60,465 bases of DNA from a virus. The notes below the pieces were generated by a model. That model worked only from the letters and a program-made list of their open reading frames with translations, was not told where the DNA came from and made no database searches. The stretch is from positions 1 to 60,465 of the IMG/VR virus record IMGVR_UViG_3300021964_009736. The stretch is one strand, 5' to 3'. A program made the translations under genes and the position numbers. Shown in pieces: positions 1 through 12,000 of the stretch (position 1 is its first letter; each line of letters begins with the position of its first letter).

Positions 1-3000
1 CCAAACTTTAAAGGTAACAAGATATTTTCTTACTCTACAGGAGAAGGATCTGTTGATATAGAACTAGGATTTCCTTTAAATTACAGATCTATTGAAAATG
101 TTGGAGATATTACATTTACATTTAACTTATTAAATGACACATATCAGTATCAAGATGATAGTTTTGTTTTTGACATTAATAGTGATATCTGTTTTGTTAA
201 GCAATATAACGAAAGAGAAGAATTTATTTACAAAAATGGTTGGACCAAGGCCTTAGAGAAAAGTACTCAGCGAGTAATATACCAAACTGTAGTAGATAGT
301 ACAGTAAACGATTTTGAAGTTATCGTTTATGATAAACCTTTGACTATAAATGATGTGGAAATTAATATTTCGGTCAACGGTAGTGTTAATCTTGATTGGC
401 AATTGATAGAACAGAACAATACAGTATATATTAGATTTGATAAAAGTTTAAATGAAGGCGACAATCTTGTAATAAAAAGTAAATCTCAAAAGCCAAAGAA
501 TAAAAATGGTTATTATGCTATTCCTAATAGTTTAGAAAAAAATCCTTTGAATAATAACATAAATCAATTTACTCTAGGCGAAGTAAATGATCATGTTACA
601 AGTATTATTGAAGAACTGGAAAATTTTGAAGGAACAAATCCAGGAATAAACAATTTACGAGATTTAGGAAATATTTCTAAATACGGTCAAAAATTTGTAC
701 AGCATACTGACTTGTCTCCTCTTTCTATGTACTTGTTAACTAATAAACAATTCAACATAATCGATGCTATAGATTTTGCAGGGCAAGAGTACGAAAAATT
801 TAAACGTCAATTTATTCAATTTTCAGAAACTTTAGGATTTGATGGTGAGCCTCGACAGCATGTAGACACTATACTTAATGAAATGTTTAAAACAAAACGT
901 AAGTCAGATCCTTTCTATTTTTCGGATATGGTTCCGTTTGGTGGTGCTAAAGAAATTCAGCATATAGTTTATAATCCAAATGAAAAATTCTATGCAATGA
1001 GTGAAATATATTCTAATGACAGTTTAACACAAAAAGCAGTATTAGTATATTTAAACAATACTCAATTATTATATTCTAAGGAATATGTATTTAATGATCA
1101 AGGATTTGTAGAAGTATTAGTTGAATTAAACAATGACGACATTATTACTATTTACGAATACGAAAATACAGACGGAAATTATATTCCTCCTACACCATCT
1201 AAATTAGGTATATTTCCTAAGTTTATTCCTGAATTATATATAGATAATAGCTATCTAGATCCGCAAACAGTAATCAAAGGACATGACGGAAGTAAACTAG
1301 TTGCATACGGTGATTATAGAGATGCACTAATATTAGAACTTGAAAAAAGAATATACAATAATATTAAACAGGATTATAATAAAGACATTTTTGATATCTT
1401 TGATTACTTACCAAGTGAGTACAGGAAAACTGACTACACATTAGCAGATATAGACAGTCCTTTAATTAGCGACTTTATTTCATGGTTAACACTTGTAGCA
1501 AGTAACGATTATTTGTTAAGTACAGATTATACTACTTCTAAATATTACGAAAAGGGTAGATCGTTTACATACAATTATGGCTTTATGAGTTCACCAACAG
1601 GAAAACCATTACCTGGTTGGTGGAGAAGAGTTTACGAGTTTGCTTTTGATACGCCTACACCCCACTTAACACCTTGGGAAATGCTAGGATACAAAATACA
1701 ACCAAAATGGTGGACACAAGTTTACGGTCCTGCACCATACACTAAAGAAAATTTAATACTTTGGGAAGATTTACAAAACGGTATTCACCGTATTCCGGGT
1801 CAAGTTCCTACAGTAGATATAAAGTTTAAACGTCCAAATCTACTTAATAATATTCCTGTAGATTCAGTAGGTCAACTTTTGAGCCCATTAGATAGTAGTT
1901 TTGCAAAAGAATATGTTGAATCATTAGCTAGAAATCCTTTCAAATTTGGTGATGCAGCTCCGGCTGAAAATGCATGGCGCAACAGCAGTGCCTATAATTT
2001 TGCTTTCTTAAAAACAATTATTATTAATAATCCTATGGGGACTATTGCTAAACTATTTGATGTAAGTCGTATGCAGAGAGACAATGCAGGTAATTTAATT
2101 TACACACCTACGCAAAAAAGAATTAAATTAAAAGACATTGTTTTCCCTAACACAGCAAACGACGATGATAGAGTTACAACTAGCGGTTTAATAAACTATA
2201 TTACAAACTATGTAATAAGTTCTCAAGATAAGGTTTACGATAAGCTAAAATTAAATATCAGAAGTTTAAACATAAACATTGGTTCTAAACTAGCTGGATT
2301 TAGTAATAAAGCAAAATTTAAGTTAATTCTAGACAGTCGTACTCCTTATAATCAGGGAAATGTTTTCATACCAGATGAAAATTATAATTTATTTGTAAAC
2401 ACAAGTAAACCTATAGATTTAATTTCATATAGCGGTATATTAATTGAAAAACAACCAGAAGGATTTATAATTTCAGGTTATGATAACGATAATCCTGTGT
2501 TTGTATCAAATCAGTATATACAACAAAACAGTGATAGATTAATTAATGTTGGTGGCATTACAGAACCATACAGAGATTTTGTTGTATCTGAAAGATATAC
2601 TGAAGGTGACGTAGTTAGGAATCAAGGCAAGTTCTACATAGCTAAATCTACCTTTACAGCAAATAGTTTTGATAAAGAAAAATGGCAAATTCTTCCATCG
2701 TTACCTACTAAAGGTGGCGTAGAAGCTATTGCCAGATCTAAATTTGATTCTAATATACAAAACATAGTGCCTTATGGAACACTATTTGAAAACATACAAG
2801 ATGTGGTGGACTTTATATTAGGATATTCGGACTATTTAAAGAATCAGGGATTTGTATTTGACTACTTTAATAAAGATAAGAATTTAATTGAAAACTGGAT
2901 TTCTAGTGTAAAGGAATTCATGTTCTGGACCACAGAGAATTGGGCTGCAGGATCAGTAATTACAATTAGTCCCAGTGCAAACCAATTAAAGTTAAAAACT

Positions 3001-6000
3001 GAATATTCGGTTGTTGATGACATTTTTGATATTTACAGCGGAAATACAATTTACAGTCAAGATGGTAGACAAATTAAACAGTCTAATTTATCAATTGATA
3101 GAAGCGAAGCTAATACCTTTGTTATAAAAAGTAGAGATGATAATATAGGAATTTATCATATAAATTTACCTATTGTTCAAACAGAACATGTTTTGGTATT
3201 AGACAATCAAACAGTATTTAGAGATGTTATCTATGATCAAGAACCAGGATATAGACAAGAAAGAATTAGAGTATTAGGATACAAGTCTGACGATTGGTCC
3301 GGCAGTTTAAATATTCCAGGGTTTATTTACGATCCGGCACAAACAGTAGAATGGGAGCAGTATACTGATTATAATATAGGTTCTCTTATACAATATAAAG
3401 AATTCTACTATGTTGCAAAAACTGAAGTTACAGGTAAAGAACTATTTGATCAAAGTGATTGGCAGCGGCTTACCGAAAAACCAGAGCCAACTTTATACAC
3501 TAATTTTGATTATAGAATTAATCAGTTTGCAGATTTCTATGACTTAGATAGTGATAACTTTGACGCTGCACAACAAAAATTAGCACAGCATTTGATAGGA
3601 TATCAAAAGCGTCAGTATTTACAAAATATCGTAAATGATGATGTAAGCCAATTTAAATTCTATCAGGGTATGATTCAAGAAAAGGGCAGTGCAAATAGTT
3701 TAACGAAACTATTTGATGCACTTGCTAGTGCAAATAAAGATAGTTTAGAATTCTTTGAAGAATGGGCAATACGCACAGGACAATACGGAGCAAGTCGAGG
3801 ATTTGAAGAAGTTGAATTTGTGTTAAACGAAAAAGATATAAGACTAAGTCCTCAGCCAGTTGAACTTGTTAACACAAGACAAGTTGGTACAACAGACTTA
3901 GTTATTAGACAACTTCCGGCCGATGTATATCTAAAACCAGAAGAATATAATCATACACCGTTCCCTACAGATACGTACAAAAATATTACAGAATATGTAC
4001 CAACAGCCGGATATGTTAGACCCCAAGACGTAACATTTAGTGTGTTAGATAAAGATGAAATTGTAGGTTTAGATATTACACAAATAGAATCTAATGAATA
4101 TCTTTGGATTGGTATCGGTGATCCAACTTGGAGTGTAGAAAAACATGTACAAGCAGGAATACAAATTATAGCAATTGAGTCTAGTATAGTAGAAGGCGGA
4201 ACAGTTGATTTAATACTTGATGCACCTATTTCTAATGTGGTGTTTAAAAATGATATTATTGGTATTAATGATATAGACGAAAATACTAATGGCTTCTACA
4301 AAGTCACAGATGCAGTGTTGAATAGGATAACAATTAATGACCCTGCTATTGGTACGTTACAACAAGCAAACGGATATTTGTCTTTATTTAGAAATAATAG
4401 ACTGCCAGATTTGAATCATGCAAATTTACAAGCGGAAAAAAATATTGACGATGGCGAAATATTATGGGTTGACGACGATAATCAAGAAAATTGGACAGTC
4501 ATACAAAATAATCAGCAGTACAACTTATTGCAGAGATTACAAAATCCTAATTTGTTAGATGATAGTTCTCAACCGTTTGATGAGTTTGGTGCAAGTATAG
4601 CAGTAAATTCTGATAACACTGTAATGGTGGTAGGAAGTCCTAAACTAGAAAATGGTGTAGTTCAAGTCTTTACTAGAGCAACAAACCAAAACAATATGGT
4701 ATTCAAACAAACACTAGGACCGCCAGGATCAGTGAAAGGTTTAGGCTATGACGGATCTACTTTAATTAACACAGATGAAAAATTTGGAACTGTTGTTGAA
4801 ATGAGCCCAGACGGAATTTATATGGCTGTAGGAAGTCCGTATGCAACAAATATATCTAGTGAATATAGAGGAAATTTTGATGACAGCGTACCTTACTCTG
4901 CAAATGAAATTGTAAAGTTTCAAGAAAGTTATTGGAAAGCAAGATTTGATATCCAAGCAGGCGCAACAGGCGGCGCCCCTTATCTGACTAACACTTCATT
5001 CGCACAGTTTGCAGAAGAAGTTGATAGTACCCAAATTAATTTGCTTAATTTAGGCAATTACAGAATGGGAGATACTATAGTAGACCATATGCTTGTAAGA
5101 GCACCTACACAAATGTTTAATGCAAGTAGTATTGGTGATACTGTTGTATTAAAATGGAATGAATACACTGGAGCAAATACAGGATCATATACGTTACAAA
5201 GTAGGGTTCCGTTCAACGGGCTGTTTAACGAAATAAGCACTTCATTCTTGACAGGTAGTCATACTATACTTAGAAAAGTAGATCATGTATTCTATGTAGA
5301 CAGTGCAATTAATATTCCTATTATAGGCGAAACTGTAAGCACAACAGATGCAAGTAGTAAAGTTGTGTATGTAGCAACAGACAATGCTAGATGTATAATT
5401 TATACTGAAGGAACAAACGGTCAGTTTGCATCAAGCGGTGAATTACTAGTAAACGGTACAACAGTTGTAGGAGATTATTTAGAAGATTTCCAAAATGTAA
5501 GCGATAAATTTAGTGGTTACTGGATGATAGGAACTGCTCAGTATAACAATTCTCCAGGCGATTCATCAGACATTTACTATGATGCCGGAAACGGACTAGT
5601 GTATCAAGATCTTATACCAGCAAGTGAAAATAGAGCACCTTATGAATATTATAATGTAGCAGATAATATTGTTGATATAGGACCTGTAGGAAATATTCTT
5701 GATGACGACAAAGATAGAATTAGTAATTTTGGTAATCTAAGTTACCAATCGGCGTTACCCCATACAAGTGTGCCACTTGGAATATTTGAAAGTAATTTAT
5801 GGTTCTTTAAAGCACCAACAGGATTTACTGACAAATATAATGTAGGTGCAGATTTCTATTTCTATGCCTTACCGGAGTCATTATATAATAATAATGATCC
5901 AGAAAGTGTACCTCCTTATGCAACAAATATAACAGATGATATATCATATCTAAATAAGCGGCATGAAATATACGATATATGGGATGGTTATATAGAAATT

Positions 6001-9000
6001 GAAGTAAGCGGAAATCAAAACCCTAGACCAAATGGAACACCGTATCATTTAATAGATAGACTTAACTTAGACGGACAAAATAATCCTATATACGACTTTG
6101 CACTGCCGGGTAGTAATTTAGATCCTGTGCAATTTTGGATCAGGGGAAGTCAAGGCGGTGTGGGTAGAGTAGTTTGGTATCAAAGTGATGGTAATAGGGC
6201 TAGAATCTATCTAAAAGATATTAGAGGTGATTGGACAGCAGGTAATATTGGATCACAAGCAACTATCGAAAGATTTAGACCAGGCTTAGATGTAACTAGG
6301 CCGGAGCACAACTTCTTTCCTTCTAAAGTTGATTTAAGTAGTTCAGGCGGTGCTAGAATTGCTGGAGACATTGGACCAGGTGGCGGAGTAAGTGATTACG
6401 ATAGCGAACCTACAGGAGGACTAAACTTTGACCCTGTGGCCTTAGTAGACGGAGATGATAATGCTGAGACTAGAGTTTATGGTAGCATTACAAAGGTAGC
6501 AGTCGGAAATAGGAATAACGATGTAGGTAAAATTGTTGTTTCTCGAAGAACAGACGAAGATTTAAGCACAATTAGTACATGGCCAGTAGTAAAGCCAGCT
6601 ACCGGTTTAGATGTTACAGTTCAAGAACTAAAAGACATTGAGTATTGGGTGTACATTGCACAAGATAGGATAGGAGCAATCAAAGTACCTCAGTATCCTA
6701 CTAGTTCAAATTTGTCATGGGAACAAGTTTACAATCTAAAGGCAAACCAAACAGGACAATTAAGCGGACTAACTAACCAAGGTATAGTACACATTTATAG
6801 GAGAAATAGATCCGGCACTTATAGTCATTTGTATAGTTTCATTTCTGAGAAATTAGAAAATAACATTTATTTCGGATCAAAAATTAAAATCATTCAATAT
6901 GATGATACCTATTACATGTTTGTTAGCGCCAAAGGTACAGGTAATGCAGGAATATCACAGTCTGGAACAGGCTTTATACAGATGTATAAGTTTGGTACAT
7001 ATACATCTCAAGGACAAGAAATAAGTGAATTTATTGTTGACCAAGATCCGTTATTTAGAGGTGTTTGGAGTTCAATAACAAACTATAATGATAATGAAAT
7101 TGTACTGTTTAGAGAAGAATCAGGTACTTATATTGAACAAGGATATGTTGAAGACGGTTATATTTCTTCTATTGTGAATGAAGGTGGATATGTAAACAGA
7201 GGATACGTTGCAGAAGGTTACAGTGTTTATGTAGAAGATTTCTTCAACCAACTATACGAAGCAAGAACTAATCTTGCACCGGCACCTGTGTTTAATCCTG
7301 ATGATTGGGCTGTAATTACAGGCATAAAAGAATACAATTCAATTTTGCCAAACAGAATAGGACAATATATAAATGATAAAGTTTTCTATGACGAATTAAA
7401 TTATCTTGTTGAATATGCAAGAGATTTTGATGTTAATGAAAACGGTCATGTGCTAGTGGTTAGTAGTGTATTAAGTGGTACTAATAATTCACCTAAGTCG
7501 GCCGTACTGGTATACAGATTAAACAGAGGTCACTACGAATTATCCCAAACAATTTTTGCTCCTAACAGTAATTTAGTTGATTTTGGTAGTAACGTAAGTA
7601 TTAATAAAGACGGAAAAATACTAACAATTAGTGAGCCATTTAATGACGAAGATGCACTAGACCAAGGTAAAGTTTATGTTTATACACAACAGCACGTTAA
7701 CGGACAAGCTCAATTTGTTCAAAGCCAAGTGCTCAAAGGCGCTGTAAATGAAGCTGCTGAAATGTTTGGATATAGAACACAATTTAGTGAAAATCAATTA
7801 GCAGTTACAAGTAGACTCGGCAATATTAAACAAGTCACAACGTTTGACAGCAAGCAAACAACATTTGATAATTTGTTTACAACTTTCCAAAACACTTCGT
7901 TTAACACTGGTGCTGTAAGTCTTTATGAAAATATTAATGATACGCTAGTATACGCAGGACAATTTAACTATGATAGTGATGAAGAAACATTATCAAAAAT
8001 ATTGTTCTTTGGCGAGAATATGAAGTTATCAGATAACCATCTGTATGTAGGACTTCCGACTATAACTACCGATGCTTATGAAGGATTAGTAATAGACTTT
8101 TCTAAACCAAAAGATAGTAACACATGGTCTATACTAAGACAACCTGTAGATAGAGTTAACCTAGAAAAAATTAAAGGAGCATATCTATATGATACAAAGT
8201 CTAATCAACTACTTGCAAATCTTGACTACATTGATCCTGTACAAGGAAAAGTTGCAGGAATAGCAGAACAAGAGTTATCATATAAAACTTACTACGATCC
8301 TGCTCTTTACAATATAAGCAATAATACTGATGTAGTAATAGACACATCTGATATATGGGATGAAAGATATGTAGGGCAATTATGGTGGGATTTAAGCACA
8401 GTAAGATTTATTTCTACGTATCAAGGCGATATTACTTTCCAAACTAATAACTTCAATAGCCTATTCCCAGGAACTGATATTGACATTTATGAATGGATAG
8501 AATCAGAATATATTCCTAGTGTAAGAGACGAATTAGCACTTACTATAGAAGGAGAAATTGAAGGGATAACAGGACAATCTAAATATGGAGATAGTTCTTA
8601 TGTTCAGGCGCAAAAGTTTGATAAAAGATCTAGAACTTTTGTTAATAGATATTATTATTGGGTCAAAGCACCCACTACAGTACCTAATGTAGAATTTAGA
8701 TCTCTCAGTGCATTCAATGTACAAAATTTGATAAAAGATCCAGTTGGACAAGGTTATAAATTTGTTGCTCTCCTTGCAAATAACAGATTTGCATTAGCAA
8801 ACTGTCAGGATTTAATTACTACTGACACATGTTCTGTCAACATACAATATTATACTATAGAAAACAAAAATCAAAATATACACAATCAATATCAGTTAAT
8901 TACAGATGGTTTATCATCTAGCACACCTAATAATACGTTGTTTGCAAAATGGACTGATAGTTTAGTAGGCTATGATAAATTCTTTAGACCAGTTCCTGAT

Positions 9001-12000
9001 CCTGATATTAGTCCTAAGATTAGATACGGAATAGAAAACAAGCCACGTCAAAGTATGTTTGTTAACAGGTTCGAAGCGTTAAAACAAGTTGTTGAAAGAA
9101 GCAATGAAGTTTTTGCTAACAATATTATGGTTGATGATTTTGATTTATCACCATTGTTTGATAGAGATGCAGAGCCAGCACCTTCAGAAAGAAGATATGA
9201 TGCTATTGTTGATACTGACGTTGAATTAGACTTTGTAGGCGTAGCAAATGTTAAACAAGCAATATTAACACCAGTTATTGAAAATGGAAAAATTATTGAT
9301 GTAATAATCACAGACCCTGGTAGAGGTTACATAGATATTACATACGACCAAACTTCGGGAAATCCAAGACAAGGACCAAGCTATACTATCACCGGTACTG
9401 GAACCGGAGCAGTAATAGAAATTACTTTAGACAATTTAGGTAAAATAAACTTAGTCCAAGTTATTAATAGCGGAGAAAGATATGAGGCTGATACAGTCAT
9501 AACTGTGCGTCCGTTTAGTGTGCTTGTACGAGCAGATAGTTTTGTAAACGGAAGATGGGCAATTTATACAAGAGCTGAAGGATTATGGAACAGAGTCAAA
9601 ACACAAGACTATGATGTCACAAATTATTGGCAGTATATTGATTATTATGCAGATGGTTATAATAAATTTACTGAAATCGATTACACTATTAATCAAAGTT
9701 ATCAACTAAATGGATTAAATGATTCAATTGGGGATGTTGTAAAGGTTGAATCTGTAGGAGGCGGTAGTTGGTTACTATTAGAAAAGATAGCAGAAGAAAA
9801 TAATGTTGATTACACTATAAATTATAAAACTATAGGTAAAGGTAACGGAACAATAAAACTACTTCCTACATTGTATGATATTTCTCAAAGTGTAGCAGGT
9901 TTTGACACAGTAAGTTACGATACACAATTTTTTGATAATCAACCTGTAATTGAAACAAGGGTTATACTAGAAACTATAAAAAATAATTTGTTTGTTGATA
10001 ATTTGGCGATAGAATTCAATCAACTATTTTTTGCTACTGTAAGATATGTGTTGTCTGAACAAAATTTTGTAGACTGGATTTTCAAAACTAGCTTTGTAAG
10101 AGCAAAACATAATGTAGGAGAATTATCTCAACGTAAAACATTTAAAAATGATAGTTTACCTAGTTATCAAGATTACATAGATGAAGTAAAACCTTATAAG
10201 TCAAAAATTAGAGAATACATTAGTTCTTATGAAAAACAAGAAACTACAGAATCGGTAGTTACTGATTTTGATTTATTTCCAGAGTATGACAGTAGTACAA
10301 GAAAAATATTACCTGAATCTATAAGAATTAGTGGCAACGAAATTACAGGAGCTAGTAGAAGCACAACTCTTTATCCTAAACGCCATTGGGTAGAAAATTT
10401 CAAATATGAAGTAAGTAAAGTTAATGTTAAAAATCCTGGTAGTAATTATGTTTTGCCACCCAAAATTACACTAGTTGGCGGAGGTGGCACCGGAGCAACA
10501 GCTAGAGCATTGTTGTCAGGAGGTAAAGTATCTGCAATAATAGTTGTCAATCCTGGAAGAGGATACACGTCTGCACCTGAAGTAATAATAGAAGGTAGTA
10601 TTAAGGAAGACGGATCACCTGCTACAGCCTTTGCCGAACTTAAAAATACAAAAGTCAGAGGCACACATGTAACTGTGAAGTTTGACAGACTCAAAGGGCA
10701 ATACGAAGTACTTGATGCAAATGAAATAGAAACATTTGTAGGCACAGGATCAAAGTTAATTTATGATGTAAAATGGCCATTTGATTTAACACCTAGTAAA
10801 ATAAAGGTATTAGTTAATAATGTACCTGCTCTTTCAAGTGAATATACATATGAAAATTTACCAGTAACTAATGCACCATATGAAAAATATCACGGCAGAA
10901 TAGTATTTGTTAAACCGCCAGAAGATAGAGCAGTAGTAGAAATTAAATATCAAAGAAGTAACGAACTGCTTGATGCAACAGATAGAATAAATCAGTACTA
11001 TAATCCTACAAGCGGTATGCTAGGAAAAGAATTAGGTCAACTCATGACCGGCATAGATTACGGCGGCGTTGAAGTAAAGAGTTTTGATTTTGGTACAGGC
11101 ACAGGTTGGGATAGCGATAGTTGGTATACAAAGACATGGGATACCTATGATACTACTTACGAGGACGAAGTATTCCAACTAGATCCTTCCACTGTAATTC
11201 TTGATCTAACAAAACCTTTAGAAGATGGTGTAATTTATAATGTTTATAGAAAAACAGCAAACGATTTACAACCAGTAAGAATTGATGATCCAGGTTGGTT
11301 CACTTCAACAGGCGTTTCTAGCTCTAGTGTTTATACAATAGATAGTGAGGATGCACTAATTGCCAACACAAATATTCCTATCAGCAGGACACAGGCAGGA
11401 AATCCATTGGCAAATCCAAATGCTCTTATGCCAAGTCTGGTAGGAGATGGAATACAGGATACTTTTGATCTTACACAGTATAATATTCCTGTTGAAGACA
11501 ATGATGTGATAATAATTAGAAAATCAACAAGTGACGGGTCATTTATTCCTGATCCTGAAAGTTATGATACCCAAATTACCGGAGGTAATTTAGCATATAA
11601 TACAGCTAAAGGTATAAACGCTGATGAAATCAACATAGACGGCGACGGCTTTGTTACACCTACAACTTCAAAAGGCCCTGAGGAACTTGTGCCTGGACAA
11701 GTATTAGATACTTTAGATATACAGGTTTATGATAGAGTTGCAGATGGCGGTTGTGCTATTGACAATAGAAATTATATTGTGGACGGAAACACTAATGTAT
11801 TTGAGTTTGATACTATTCCTAATACAACAGATGCAGTATTTGTCAAAGTAGAAAATAGTATCTTACCGCCAGATGAATACGATATAAATTTTGCTAACAA
11901 AACTATTACATTATTAGTAACTCCTGCTGCAGGATCAAGAGTTAATATAATTGTAATGGGAGTAAATGGTGAACAAATACTAGATATTGATACATTTTCA

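Noticed and set aside
340-342. TTG at 340 as start of the giant gene
   Set aside because: The same frame is open from base 1 with protein-like composition and no ribosome site at 340, so the gene begins left of the window.
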